DNA of 64,000 bases from Geosiphon pyriformis (lineage: Eukaryota; Glomeromycota; Glomeromycetes; Archaeosporales; Geosiphonaceae). The notes below the pieces were generated by a model. That model was not told the origin of the DNA. It saw nothing but the letters and a program-made list of their open reading frames with translations, and made no database searches. How positions within the stretch are numbered: the first letter of the stretch is position 1; every line of letters begins with the position of its first letter. Shown here in pieces: positions 21,976 through 35,967 of the stretch. The DNA lies in NCBI GenBank assembly GCA_016748015.1, contig JAAOMT010000181.1:7784-71783 (forward strand), given 5' to 3'. A program made the translations under genes and the position numbers.

Positions 21976-23193
21976 ATGTCGGGAAGGCGTTTTAAAAATA
22001 TTGGTCTCTTTACTGGATTTGCTTCACTCAAAACCAATAAATCCTTAAGAGCCTGGAAATATACCCACATGAGTATGTTAAAATGATTGAAACAATTTTT
22101 TTCCGAGAAAACAGCTTCTCATGGCCAAACATCTAATGGGGATTGTTAAGGCGTAGGTACTTTACAAGCGACTCGTTTCAGAGTAGATTTCAAGGGACTT
22201 AACAACTTGGACCAAAGATACATAAGTAGTACTGTAGCCGCGGCTCAACAATATTTTGATACGAACAAATTCGTCCAAAAATTAGAAAGTGAAGGTTTTA
22301 CACGTGAACAAAGCGAAGCTTTTATGAATTCACTGACAGAAGTCATGAATGAAAGGTTTTGAAATGTTCTCTTATCATATTAAACAGAATTCCGGATTCA
22401 TTTAATTTTCCGTCTCATTATTTTGAGTTCTTTTCACTAATCATGATATTTAATCAACGTTCAGTATGCAAACGATCACTCAAAATTTGGTTACAAAAGC
22501 GGAACAGGAGAAAGTATGAATGCATGAAATCTTCAATATGTTAATCGGTCGGGTGGTCACGTCATTTTCATCATTTACTGTGTACGAGTAGATGTATTAG
22601 TTTTTGACTCGGAAAATAATCTGGCTCATGTTCTTCAGACGGTGTACACTTCCAAAGTGGATTTTGCTCAACTCAAATCTGAAATCCAAATGTTTGAGAA
22701 AAACGATGCCTCATTGATGAAAGCCGAGAACGAACGATTGATAGCAGAAATTGAAAAATTAAAATCGAAGATGAATGAAGAGATTAGACGTACACAAGCG
22801 GGAGTCAGATTAGATCTGAATTTGGAAAAGGGTCGTATAAGAGATGAAGCAAGTGCTCTAGAGTTAAAAATCAAGGAAACCGAGACTCGTATCGAGAGCG
22901 AAATTAGCAATCTCCGAACACAAATGGAAACAACAAAGTTTCAAATTCTGCAATATATGCTTGGTGAGTGAGCGTTCGTAATTTTTTTGAATACCGATTA
23001 ATTTATTTATCAATTTTACCTTCATAAATTTGCAGGTACTTTGACAGGTGCAGGTGCTTTAATCTTAGGTGAGAAATCAAATAGGGGGTTTTTTTTATTG
23101 AAAGAATAATTGTGCCGTTTAATTTAATTTATATCATTCCACCTAATGTTTCCTCTCCGGTTTTGATTAGCATATATGAGAATGTTTCGGTAG
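21976..23193 (+). CDS. DUF1640 / CCDC90-MCUR1 family mitochondrial coiled-coil protein
   Basis: Six exons (21976-22072, 22169-22355, 22465-22513, 22639-22963, 23036-23068, 23171-23193) give 205 residues. A basic N-terminus is followed by the family core (FVQKLESEGFTREQSEA, then ITQNLVTKAEQEK), a long charged coiled coil (about residues 80-187) and a short C-terminal membrane helix GTLTGAGALILGAYMRMFR. This is the layout of CCDC90A/B (MCUR1) and yeast Fmp32/Put7, inner-membrane proteins linked to proline metabolism, calcium uptake or respiratory-chain assembly; the exact role is debated. The last exon encodes only AYMRMFR with its stop. The first exon boundary (GTATGT donor) is well supported, but the N-terminal residues are poorly conserved. 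Confidence 0.85.
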
Positions 23194-23396
23194 CCTCCAT
23201 ATTTATCCAAATAAGTGGGAATCATTTAATTGAATCATTGCACAAAAACTATTTAATTCTATCGCATATTTTACAACCTGTGCTTGCGATTAAAATTTAT
23301 TATTTTAGAACCAAACGATATAAAATATAAGAGCAGAGCCAATACGGATTTGAAGATAATAACACTTATTTTAGATAATGTGGTACACTATTAATT

Positions 23397-23819
23397 TTAT
23401 GACTTGATATTAGGACCTTTATTAAGCTGGATAAATAACCTTTCCATTCGATCTTGAACCGTTTTCAAAATTTGATTGGTATTATATAATCGTTTGCGTG
23501 CCTTGATTAATTTTTGAATGGCAGGTTGAATGGGTGGTGGTTCTGTAGCTTCATTGAACAATTGGAGCTCTAAAAGGATACACGGGTTCTAATGATGGAA
23601 AGGTTTTGTCGCTATCTACCTTACAACGTTTTCTTTTTTATACAAACCTGCCAGCAGCCTCTCTATCTCTTTATTCAACTCGACTTGACTTGTCTTGACA
23701 GCAGCCATTCGTGAATCCATCTCTGTAATTATGGGTGCGATAAGTACCATGATTCCTTTCTCAAATTTTTCTTTTTCAGTTTCCTCTGAAGATACTGAGA
23801 GTTTAAGAGAGTTTGACAT
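23397..23819 (-). CDS. Snapin-like protein (BLOC-1 subunit)
   Basis: Two exons (23819-23648 and 23569-23397) give 114 residues. The SRMAAVKTSQVELNKEIERL block and the C-terminal KLIKARKRLYNTNQIL, followed by TVQDRMERL, match the Snapin/SNAPN family of short coiled-coil proteins. Snapin is a subunit of BLOC-1 and BORC, which act in endosome and lysosome sorting and positioning. The donor used is GTTTGT; reading past it gives only a short nonhomologous tail. The gene is convergent with the CCDC90-like gene and only about 250 bp upstream of, and divergent from, pdxT, so the two probably share an upstream region. Confidence 0.85.
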
Positions 23820-24068
23820 AGTATTAAAATTTCAAGAATCAAGAAAAATCAAGAAAATTATTACTTAACCAATAACACAAAAAATTATGCAATTTAAATT
23901 AAGCAAAGAAATATTTTTTAAATATACAAAATTTTAAATAAATATATATTAAATGAAAAAATTTTGTTTGTATTAGTGAAATTCGGAATTATTATATTAC
24001 ATAACCATCTGTAATAATATTTTTTTCTACTAGCATTCATACTTCATTTTTCAGATTTACGATAAAAA

Positions 24069-24939
24069 ATGGTTCAAATCACTTCCCTAGCTCAAGAGAA
24101 ACCCTCTTTAAGGATTAAGATTGGAGTGCTAGGTATGGAAGAGCATTTTTAATCCGTTGTTTCAATTCCCCTAGGAGTTCCTTAAAGCCCAAAACGCTTT
24201 TCATAGCCCTTCAAGGTGCGTTTATTGAACATGTTCATCTTCTTCAGCGTTTGGATCAAGTCTCGGAAGTCATCCCTGTCAAGAGTGCCAAGCAACTTCT
24301 TTCAATTGATGCCTTAATAATACCTGGTGGTGAGTCTACGACGATCGCACTTGTGGCAGAACGATCTGGTCTTATGGAACCTCTAAGAGAGTTTGTTTAC
24401 TCAAAACCTACTTGGGGAACTTGTGCTGGAATGATTTTAATAGCTAATGAAGTTAAACAGACAAAAAAAGGAGGTCAAAAATTACTCGGAGGATTGGATA
24501 TCTCGGTCACAAGGAATCAATTTGGAAGCCAGGTGAGCGCCACAATATTTAAAAAATCTTAATAATTTAATGAATAGTCTCTTTCTAATAAATTCGAACA
24601 AAAATTTGCAAAAAACTTCAGATCAATTCTTTTGAGGCTCCACTTCATATCAAAAATGTCACTACATCCTCTGATCTTTTCCCAGCAATTTTCATCCGTG
24701 CCCCAGTAATCAGTAGCATAAATGCCTCGGATGTTGAAATAATTGCCAAGCTGGAGCATCAGGTTAACCAAACGAATGGTGCAGTCGCTGTAGCGGTCCA
24801 ACAAGGTCATTTACTAGCCACAGCCTTTCATCCAGAGTTGACCAATGATGAAAGAATGCACCGTTATTTTGTTAAATTTGCGATAGACTTTATTTCGAAA
24901 TGTACACTAAAAGATCCCTCCGGCAAAAATGGAAAATAG
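24069..24939 (+). CDS. SNO1: Pyridoxal 5'-phosphate synthase glutaminase subunit (PdxT/SNO)
   Basis: Three exons (24069-24132, 24207-24532, 24622-24939) give 235 residues. The glutaminase hydrolyses glutamine and channels ammonia to PdxS/SNZ for de novo vitamin B6 synthesis. Diagnostic blocks are GVLALQGAFIEH, the PGGESTT loop, the nucleophile elbow WGTCAGMI with the catalytic Cys, FHPELT with the catalytic His-Glu pair, and HRYFVKF near the end. The length is normal for the family. The PdxS partner is not in this window. All catalytic residues are intact, so the enzyme should be active. Confidence 0.95.
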
Positions 24940-25242
24940 AAAGCCTCACTCCTTATATACTTTTTATTGTTTGATTTCAAGAGAATATTTAATAATTTAA
25001 TCAATTCTGGGCTATTCCAAATCGATAGAAATGGTTGAATAATTGAAATTTTTCTTAAGTGAAATATTACATTAAAGAATATTAATGAAAATAGATGTTG
25101 TGTAAATTCGGATCTAATGCAGGTACCAGCACTATCCATTAACCGTTATTTTAGCCGAAGACGCGTTATTACGCGATTTGATTGTGTTTCAAAATTTTAA
25201 AGACCTGAGCAATTTGTGTTCCGTAATTTTTCTAAATCAAAA

Positions 25243-28200
25243 ATGTTGAGCGCATCAACTCTAGCAAAAAAGTCCAGCCGCAAGCCAACAACTACTTTGG
25301 AAGTAGCCGCAAAATATACCATCAATAATAATTTAAGAGAACTGAACCAACTTTTACAGAGTCAAGATGAAAAGGAAAATAAAGAAAAGTCTAGCCCGAA
25401 AATGGATAAAATACAAAAGACCTTCGAAACACTTCTTCGTGCTCTGGAAACTCTAGCAAAGCTGGAAACAAGGAATAAAACATATAATTTGGATATTGAG
25501 AAAGCCTATTACAATGTCATTACCAAGATGATAGATTTTGGATTGGTAGATTTCGATGCTTTACGTCATTGTTAATTCATTTTGAATTATTCCATATCTC
25601 TTGTTTCTTCTTTCATCAAAAGCAAGAAAATGCTCTAAAGACGGCGCGTTTACTTCATTCACGTCTTTTAAAATGTTTTGGGAAATGTTCTATCGCCACA
25701 AACTTAAGACATCAATCTACAACAAGTATCAATGAAACAAACATCTCTAAGTTGAAATATAGTTCGGATTTAATCACGTTTTTTGGGGACTTATGCGTTT
25801 TACCGTTGGAGATTGAAACCAAAAACCATGAGGAGATTTTGCTAGTAATAGCGTATCAATTGTGCGTTCTTAGAGCTTTGATTGAGTATAAAGATGGTCA
25901 ACTTATTAAGGTATCAAGATTCCAAGAATTTTCATTTAAATGACTTGCGCCCTTCTTAATTCTCATTCAAATCTAATTAATTTTATTTTTAAGCTTATAC
26001 CAGCATGTTTTGAGATGACAGGAAATGTATTCGACTGGTGCCAAAAACTGGGGAAACTCAGGAAAGATATTGCTGCAAAGCAATACGGAATCTTAATTCG
26101 AATGCTCTCTCGAGCCAGCAGTCAACTGCAATCTTTATCAGGTAAAATCTTTTCAATATCCGTCTTGGATTTTTTGGCTTGATCGTACTTATATTCCCGT
26201 TAAATACATCGCTTCACCCCGTTTCAATGATTAATAAAAAGGAAACAATTGCATCGAAATCTTACGGCTACGTGCCTTCTCCCTTCGTGCCTTTGTTGAA
26301 ACTGAGCAATTTAAATTACCACTATTTTTCGAACAATGTTTAAAAGTGGGAACACAGTTCGAGAAGAATCTCAAAATTAGTAAGTTATGTTTTAATCTGC
26401 TGTTTGTATCCTTTAAATACTCGCTTGTTGCTAATTTTGATTCCACAATGATTTATAGATCCTAAAATTTCCTTCAAAGCGTTATTATGCTTTTATCAGG
26501 ACATGAACAGAATAATACAACCATATGTCGATCAATCACCAAAATGTCACTCTAATTTACTTAAATCTGCTACAATTAAGCTCAGTATAGGACATCTTGC
26601 GATAGAAAGTCTCATATCCGAAGAAGAAGGTGAGTTTATGAGAGCAGGATACTAAATGATGAACAAAACGAAAAAATTTACAAATACTATATATGGCTAC
26701 CAGATATCAAATATTTTGCTTATATTCGAGATGCAAAAGAAAGCTTTTCAACATTAGAGGCAGCTTTCGTCAATGAATCTCTTTCTCAAGAGGAGTTTAT
26801 AGATCTTTCGAATCTTTTAAAAAAAGGCGAACTGCTTCGAAAGTCTTGTAAAACAGTCTGCGAAATGATGAACATCGGAAAAAAGCAAGATTCTATGAAC
26901 CTCGGAATAAGTAACAAGAAAAAAAATACCAAAAATTTGGCTCTACTTCAAACTCCTCAAGATAAAGAAAGATTATACAAAGCAATCGGTGCACTAGTTT
27001 GGAGTGGAGCCAGTTTTTTTGGCATCATTTGTGAAAAATTATTTAGTCAATATAAGGTACAAAAATATCAATTACGACTTTTCAAAACACAAGTAACTTT
27101 ATTCCAGTGATTCCTAATGCTGACTGGGAATCCATTCGCAGGCACAACACCAAATAAATCCGTGTCTATTTCCACCTGACAGGCTCTTCCTAGTTACCCT
27201 CGATATGTTCGATCTCTTCCTTCGAACAACTTTCAATATTTCTGATCCACACTCATATGCTATTTGTACATCTTTCATTGAACGGGCACTAGTGATTGCT
27301 CGGACTAATTGTTTAGAAGAACCATTACGATGGATCTCAAACAGCTATTATTATATCGGAGGCATCCTTTATAGGGAGAACCAAAATCAAGACGCTGTAG
27401 AACCAATTCGCAAATCCTGCAACTTTCTTTATAATTATCTATATTATGCAAAACCGGAGGGAAAGATGCTACAAGAGGAAGAAATTAAATTACAGCTTGG
27501 CAAGCGATTCGAGGTCCTGGGTGCTTGCCATACCGCCCTAGGAGAAATAGAGGTCAGCCCTGGTATTGAGATTCTGCTGTGATACAACATAATTTCATTT
27601 TACTTTCAATGGTTTTCAATCGATTATGTATATTCAATTTTCATTACTCAAAGAAATTTTGTTCTAGAATGCCAGGAATGCTTTTGAACAATCACTCAGA
27701 AGCTTTCCCATAAGCGAATATGATAAATTCTCATCACTCATGAAAGAGGAATCAGTTCTTGTTGCATCACAACATTTACCAATAATACCTCGATTGATTG
27801 ATCGACATGTTAAATCGTCATACATTGACTCTCCTGATGCTGTGTTTACTCCGACACACGAAATTATGATGATCACCAGAGGTGAAGGAATCAAGGTTGC
27901 TGGCTTAGTTGAGTATCAAATTCGGGTGTTGAAGAGTCATGGGAATAAGGTTGATACCTATAAAGTTCAGATGACTCTATGTGAGAAATTACTTGAATGG
28001 TATTCTGTAGAAGATTTTCCTCTGAGAAGGGCCAGGTTTTTATGAATATCATTCGATCAAGTTTTTCAATCACTTTTGAGTAATGTTCTCAGTATTTTAA
28101 TCTTTCCAGGGTTTTACTTGAACAATCAAAGTTGATGAGATCGAGTAAAAACCAAAAAGATCGAGAACATACCTTAGTATTGTTAGCTACAGCAAAAGAA

Positions 28201-31200
28201 TTATTAAAGACAGAGGCAAGAAGTCTTAGGTCTTTATCCTTTATTCTTAGTGTCACCCTAATAATCAAAGGCTTTTTATCAAAATAGGAAATCGGCGAGG
28301 ATAGTGGTCTCTACAAATTGAAGCAATTTTATTTGGCCACTGCTTATTCATGGTCCAGCATTGTTTCTCAGGAATGTAGACAAAGATTTCCGGAGGGATT
28401 CAAAATCGCTTTGACGCTTTGGAAGGGGATATTAATAGACATTCATCCGTTTGGAGACGGATCTATTGTAACAGAAAATCATTTAGAAGAAGCCAAAAAA
28501 AAATAGATGACCCTCAAAGATATTATGGAGAGCTTCGTATCCAAGCTTATTATTGCTTCCGCACTCATAAAAATCACTCACCCAGATATACCTTAATAAA
28601 TATTTCAATAGAAATGCTATCGGATTTTTTAGGAGTTTGTCATCAGCCGATAGATCAAATTTTAACGCTGAAGCTGATGTTGAGAATGAATAATGGCTTG
28701 ACGCCCAATTCTCAAGAAGTGCATTCGGGTTAGTATTCGCTTTTTTTTTTGAACGTTGAATAATCTTTTGGTTGAAGATATTTAAATTTTTTTTTAGATT
28801 CCATGGCTCTTTATAACCAAATGGGACTTATTTACTTGAACCTTGGATATACTGGAAAAGCCGGGCTGGCATTTTCAAAAGCAAAAATGATAATGGATTC
28901 CTGCAATGTGGTGAACGAAACAAAGTTGAAATGGATTTTGGGATATAGCCAGTATTTGTGCTGTATTGGGAATTTCCCGAAAAGGTTGGATTCCCATTAT
29001 CAAATCAAAGAAATTATATATTATCATTAAGTTTCACCTAAAATTCTTTGCAGCTCCCAGTATTTTGATCAAGCCCAAATTTTGGCTAACTCTAAACCAC
29101 CGGAGCCAAAAGTTATATCACACCCCAATAACCTCAAGAGGCGGAAAGGCGAGCAAATGCTACTAGCCGACGCCTCATTTACCCGATCGGTCATTGCAAG
29201 CCGTTTGGTAGCTATCGACACTTCTTACTTTTGGTGTCTAAAGATCTTTGTCAATCACATCCGCAAATCATTATAAACATTTCTGATTATTTAGGGTTTA
29301 TTGGAAGCTGCTATCTTGGACAGCACAAGAACTTTAAGACTTCTGAATCGCATTATATCAAATATTAATTCAAATATTAGCATGCAATTAATTAACACAA
29401 TAGATGAAAATCCATTTTTGGTAGAGGATTCTACACACCTTTCAGTCTCCAAATCCAAGGATTCGTGTAAGATCTTATCATTTACAGATCAATGTTTCTT
29501 GTGGCCCGTATTAAAGGTATCTTTTAATGACTGAGAGCTCTTCGAGTGTCGATTTAATTTTAACCAAACGTTCTATATACTTTTAGAGACTCTTAACGTG
29601 CTTTCAACATCTAGGGCAACTTTATGTCATACGTGGTTCACCAAAAGAGGCAGATTTTTTTTTACGACGAGGCTTAGAACTTACTCAAGGAATCAATGGA
29701 TACTCTGCTATCAGCCATTCATTATTGAGCCTAGCAGTTTTGGATTCCCAGAAACATTCTTGGCAAGATAGTGAAGACAATTTTGAGAAAGCCCTCAAAT
29801 TTCAACAAGAGGTATTATTTATGTTTGAAACTTACTCGTCCAGCCATCTTCAATGGAACACTTTAAGACCTTTTAAAAAATATTCTATGCGATTATTCCA
29901 TTCTAAATTCATAAGGGTGAGGTCGTTAAAAAGGATGAGGCTGTTGCGAAATTATTTTTTGGTGATTTAAAATTTCGCAAACGCGATTATGAAACAGCTC
30001 TGCAACTATATCGTTTGGCAGAAAATATCCTGAGCGATATAATGAAACAGGAATATATTTCACACATGGAACTAATTAACTTGAAGTATGCATACGTGAT
30101 AACCCACAAGAGGTTTTTCCCAATCTTGATATTAAAGAATTTGATTATTATAGTGTCTTTCAAACACCGAGATCTAAAAAACTAATTTCTATATCGCCCT
30201 TGACCCCTAAATCTAAGAGTTCAACTGATGGTAAATAATTTTTTAAAAAACAACGCTTTTATACATCAATTGCTCATTCTTAACTCTAAATCTATTAGGG
30301 AACATTCAGTTTGAGTGTTTTTTGCTTACTCACATAAAGGCAGACTTATTTAGACGCGAGGGTATGCTATTGCTTCTCTTTCAATAATATTTAATTCCTT
30401 TTAACAGTCCTTTGCTATATCAATAGGTCTTGTGTTAACCAAACAAAAAAAATTTGACGATGGGTTCCAGATAATACAAAACTGCAAAGTCATAAATCAA
30501 TCAAGGCTCGAAAAGGTTTCTTTCCATCCTTTGTAATTACTGAACTAACCCAGATCTTAAACTCAAAATGCCCATATAATTACAGATCGAACATCTTCTG
30601 GCTCTTGGAAAGAATAGAATTCAATATATAATCAGTAAATTATCACAACCTCCATTTTCGACATTTGAAATCTTTTCTGAATCCGGTAATTTTTTATTTA
30701 GTAATCTAAAATTAGCTAATTTTGAAAGGCAATCATCATTTGCAAAACCTAATATCACATATAATTAATATTCCTAGTACTTTCTCTGCCCCCAATCAAG
30801 CAAACCAGTAAAGGACGCGTAAAGGTCAGATCAGATGAAATTATCCATTTAGACTGTGAAATTGAGCAGGCAACTGGATACTTGAAGGAAGCATTTGATC
30901 TCGCTTTTGAAAGCGGGACAACCCACTCTTTACATGACATAGCTTTTGCGCTTGCCAAAATTTATATGATAAAAGCGTATAATCAAAAAAGCACAAGTGT
31001 CCAACGATCTGACTTGGTTATTGCTTGCGTTTTTTATTTAGGTAAGTCTTTTATCTTTAGTAATTCAAGATACATTCACCTACTTCAATAACAAAATTGT
31101 TGATCAATTCTCCATGCAGAAATGACTAAAGGAATTGCCGCTAAAAGAGAAATGATTGCAGCCATTTCCGAAAGATTGGTGCCTGCGTACAAATTTGATG

Positions 31201-33265
31201 ACAAGAAGTGGCCTTCAGGATTTTCAACCATCGTCAATAACCAAAATTTGAATGAAGAGATTTTCGATGAAGAAAACCAAATGAATAACCTGAATTTCTT
31301 TTCATCCCTTGGCAAACTTTACAAGAAGGAAATTAATATGACCTACGATCAATTCAAATCACAATTTATTGATATCCTGCCTCCACATTGGACAATTTGC
31401 ACGATTTCCATCGACACCGAATTCGAAGAAATGTATATTTGCCGGTTACATCAAAAAAACCAGCCTTTAATCCTTCGACTTCCATTAATACGACAACCTA
31501 ATCAGGAAGGACAAGAAAATTTTTCTTATGAGACTATGATTGCTGAACTCAATGATATTATCAATGCTAGCAATGTGACCATGAGGGCTGGGAAGGCATA
31601 TGAAACCATTAAAGAGAAAACAGAATGGTGGAATAAAAGGAAGGAGCTAGATGAACGATTACAACAGCTGCTAGCTAATATTGAAAATTGCTGGCTTGGC
31701 GGTTTCAAGGTGAATGAAATTGAAAGAAATCTTAGTGTGGATGATTCAACTACTAAATCTGTTATCAAATGATATAAGGGGATTTTCAGGACGAACCCGG
31801 ACAATAATGAGATGATGTACAAATTTAAAAGCAAAATCGAGACTATAATCTCTAAAGTGGTTCAAAATTTAATTTGCAAAAAATCCAAAGATCAAACTTC
31901 CAAAAAATCACCATCTTTCGACATCGACATCGACGTCGAATTGTGCAAGGTTTTTTTTGATTTGGGGCAAGAGGCTTCCGCTGAAGACATTGAAGATTTT
32001 CTATACTTTCTCCTCGACACTTATCATTACAATGGGGTTCCGATTGCTTATGATGAGGTGAATATGAATCAGGTAAGTTAAGTTTATTTCAAATTTGATC
32101 TTTGCAAATTATTCGAGATACTTCGCACCACTAAATATTGAACCGAACTAAAGCTGATCGCAGACGTCCAAGACATTATAAATTCTTTTTCAGCCTTTAA
32201 ACCCATCGACACTGAGAAACAAAAGGGTGCAACAGAACACATAATTTTAATCCTTGATAAGAGTGTTCAGATGATTCCATGGGAAAGTTTACCCTGTTTA
32301 AGAACTAGACCCATCTCCCGTTTACCTTCTTTGACATTTCTGCGGGATAGGATTCTTTTGGCACAAGAGAAGAATGTCCAAAAGCCGGGTGTTTGGGCTG
32401 AGCACACAATTGACCGTCGCAAAGTTTTTTATGTTCTGAATCCAAGCCAAGACCTTAAAAATACTGAAAAAGAGTTCAAAAATTTTTTGCAAAGGTAACA
32501 CATTAAGCCCTATGATTATTTTTGAATAAATAATTAAGATTAAAGTATGTTTTTCTTTCATGCATTCTAAGTTATGAAACCTGGGATGGTGTAATTGGTC
32601 GGGCTCCCATACTGCAAGAGTGCAAAAATGGTCTAGCTAATAATGATCTTTACATGTATTTCAAGCTTTGTTTAACATTCATTACATGTATTTTCTGATA
32701 TTCGACTAAATATTTCCATCAACAAAAAACTTATGTAGCTATTTCGGTCATGGTAGTGGAGATCAATATATTCGTGGGCCGCAAGTACGTCAACTCGATC
32801 GTTGCGCTGTAACTTTGCTAATGGGTTGCAGTAGTGGATATTTGAAGCCTGCCGGCGAGTTTGATCCCACTGGGACAGCATTGAGTTATATTATGTCTGG
32901 CTGGCATGTAACAAAACATAGTTGCGTTCTTTATTTCTCTTTCATAGTCCATTGAATCTGATAACTATATTGTTATGAATATCAGTCCAGCTCTTGTTGG
33001 AACTTTGTGGGACGTTACAGACAAGGACATCGATCGCTACAGCAAAGCCTTGTTTCAAGAATGGGGTCTTGATCCCAAAATTTCTCCTTCCAACAAAACA
33101 ACATCTAATGTGAATATTTCTCAGCGTCAAAACTTGCAACCAGAACACCAAATTTCGTTAGTAGAAGCAGTGTCGATGGTCAGAGACAATTGTGTATTAA
33201 AATATTTGAATGGAGCTGCACCTGTAGTATATGGAATACCTTGTTATCTTGTTACGGACCACTAA
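25243..33265 (+). CDS. ESP1: Separase (cysteine protease C50, cohesin cleavage)
   Basis: A long gene with many short introns; I resolved the last part exactly (…-32494, 32572-32655, 32739-32907, 32948-33265). The N-terminal two-thirds is alpha-helical TPR-like sequence with recognisable exons (for example LRLRAFSLRAFVETEQ near 26265 and RWISNSYYYIGGILYRENQ near 27330). The C-terminal caspase-like domain is clear: MIPWESLPCLR, the catalytic His in FGHGSGDQYI (codon 32749), the catalytic Cys in LLMGCSSGYL (codon 32827), and LVGTLWDVTDKDID. The His-Cys spacing of 26 residues equals that of the human enzyme. Separase cleaves Scc1/Rad21 at anaphase. Some 5' junctions (for example after 25550, possibly a weak GTCATT donor) and 28500-30800 are not fully resolved, so the total length (roughly 2,000 residues) is an estimate. 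Confidence 0.92.
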
Positions 33266-33299
33266 ACTCCTATTTAAATGTTTAAATCTAGACATATTG

Positions 33300-34893
33300 T
33301 TTAAATCATTAATCATTAATCAATTACAGGTTCCTCGATTGTTCGAGATTTGGAAGTGTACTATCTAGATACCATAAAAATACTATTGGTATCATAGTAG
33401 TCCTTTCCGTAACTATCAATGCAAAAAGAAGAGGCAAAATGTCTGAATACAACATCATTGTAATGGTTAAAGATGATTTGTGTTTGGATTTCTTTGCATT
33501 TGTCTTGGATCAAAAAAGTGAAAACCTTAGCTTTTTTGATTCTACAATTTTAAAAACCAATAAATATTAAATAATTTGTTTATTGTACAAACGAATTATA
33601 CAAAATTAAATGATTTTCTCAAAACCATAAAGAATTTTAAATAGTGCAAAAACAAATTTTAATTAAAATAAACATTATATAATATGTTTGCAAATGTAAA
33701 AAATGTTATTAGTTCACTTAAAACTTCCAAGATTCCTATTTAAAATAAATTGCATACCTTAAATTTGAAAATGTTTCTTTTATAATTTATTTTTTATTGG
33801 TAGTATAATTTTATTACAAAAATTATGTACATTAACTACTTGTGTTAAAAATTATTTTGAACAATTAAAATTAAAAAAACAGTAATTAAAAATCTATTAT
33901 TAATAAACAAAAATACAATAATAAAAAAACCCAAACTTTTATTAATTTATTTTATTTATTAGTAATTTTTGTGTTATTTTTATAATAATAATCTTTTTAA
34001 CTATTTGTTTTTTTAAAATTGTAAATAAATAATAATTTGAGATTTTGATAATTTTTTTATTATTATTATTATTTCTCATAATAAAATATAATCTTTTTAT
34101 TGTTTAATTTAAGTATAATAAGATAATTATAAACATGAATTATGTAATTTTACAATCTTAAATATTGCTATTTTTTATTTTTTATAAATTTAATGCTTTA
34201 TAAAACCAATTTTTAATCTAATTTTTTATATTAAGATTAAATATAATTGTTTTAGATTTGCCAAATTATGAATTTTTTTATAAAAAACCAATTTTAATAA
34301 ATTTTATATAGAATCTTAAATTGTTAACATTATTATTTAACAAAAATTACGAATTTAAAAATCTTTTTAGTAATAATAATTTTGTTGAACAATATATATT
34401 ACTATATTTATAATTATAAATTATAATATATATATAAATATATATACTATTTTTTATTTAAAAAAATAAAAAAAAATTGTAAAATAAAATATGTAAAACA
34501 AAAAAAAATCGTTTTTTTAAAAATTAGCTTAATATGAATTTTATATAAAAAAATAATCAAATCTTACTAAAAATACAAAAATTACAATTAATAAATAAAG
34601 ATTAAAAAACTTGTAAAATAAAACATAAAAAAACATAAAAATCTAGCTATTACTATTGAATTATATAAATGAAAATATATAAAAATTTTAAACATAACAA
34701 AACCTATTATTATTAAATTATATATATTAATTTTTATTGTATTTTTTAACTTATTAAGAATTTTTTGTATTTAATTTAGTTTAATAATTATATTTTATTA
34801 TAATTAAGCTATTTTTTATTTTTTTATTGTTAAAAACTTATTAATAAATTTAAACAAAATATGTAAATTAAAATGTTATATTAAAGAAATATG
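33300..34893. other. AT desert right of the gene island
   Basis: From about 33580 composition drops to almost pure A/T, with no gene. The change marks the right border of the gene island. 34883-34893 (AAAGAAATATG) is the left target-site duplication of the LINE insertion that follows. Confidence 0.6.
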
Positions 34894-35292
34894 TGGTTTT
34901 GCTAAGGGTCATAAATCCACTATGTGGCTGCTGACCGCCAAGTTGAAAGTGCTTTATGAGAAGCATAGTCTTTTGCCATATGATGAATCCATAATACTAG
35001 TAGTATCTGGTTTGGCCTCCTTGTGGTCTCCCAGAGTAATCTTTGATTTTGGTATCAAACTAGGTATTCACATATGCTATGGTTTACATTCTCACTTGTT
35101 CAGTACACATTTCAGTTTTTTAGGGGAATTTCCAGTTATTGGTGTTTTGGGTGTTTAGTGTTGCTTTGATTGGTCTGAGTGGTTAATCACATGTAGGAAG
35201 CGCATAAGCCACACTTAATATAGGATTTTGTATATTGTTATAGTTTAAATAGTGGTTGGGCTACACTCGTAATATGTTTAATAAAAAAAAAA
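34894..35292 (+). mobile_element. 5'-truncated LINE 3' end with 11-bp target-site duplication
   Basis: The insert contains an open C-terminal coding piece (34922-35158, from LLTAKLKVLYEKHSLLP to the stop), probably the end of the LINE ORF2 polyprotein. A 3' UTR with CTGAGTGGTTAATCACATG and a poly(A) tail follow. AAAGAAATATG flanks it on both sides (34883-34893 and 35293-35303). The UTR matches that after ORF1 at 57923-58050. The composition is far less AT-rich than the flanks and the duplication is perfect, so the insertion looks recent. The assignment to ORF2 rests on position and remembered similarity. Confidence 0.8.
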
Positions 35293-35967
35293 AAAGAAAT
35301 ATGTATTTAATTTATGTTTTTGATTAAAAAATTATTAATTATTTTAATATTTAGACTTATTTTTTTATTGAATATAATAAACAGTTTTGTAAATATTGCA
35401 AATAAAATATTAAGTATTCTTAAAAATAATATTATTATTTATTATAAAAAACTTTTTATAAATTAAAATAAATAAAAAATAAATAAATAAACTGTCTTAT
35501 TAATAAAAATATTAACTATATTATTGTTTATATTATCAGAATAATTTTTAATTTTAGCTTAAATAACAAAAATATTTTTATTAAAAATAATATTTATACT
35601 TTGTTTTTTTTATTTAACAATAATTGTAAAGATTAAATATTATTAATTTAATTCAAAAACATATATGTATAAGACTACTTAATTATTTGAATAAATTATA
35701 AATTAAAATATACTCAAAAACCAAAATAATAATTTATAATTTAGTTAATATTAATAATACTAAATTACATATTTAAATATTTATGCTTAAATTCAAATTG
35801 TCAAAATAAACTAAAATATTATTTACAATAATAAACAAATATAAATTTTTTAAGAAATTATTTATAAAAATATTTATAGTTTAATATATTATATAATTTG
35901 ATTATAATTAGTTATATTTTTATATTATATAAATCAAATTATTAATTAAATAATAATATTTAATAAA

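Noticed and set aside
32580-32640. tRNA-like start (GGGATGGTGTAATTGGTCGGGCTCCC)-type pattern near a separase junction
   Set aside because: It lies in the coding frame Y-E-T-W-D-G-V-I-G-R-A-P; no acceptor stem closure or T-loop follows.
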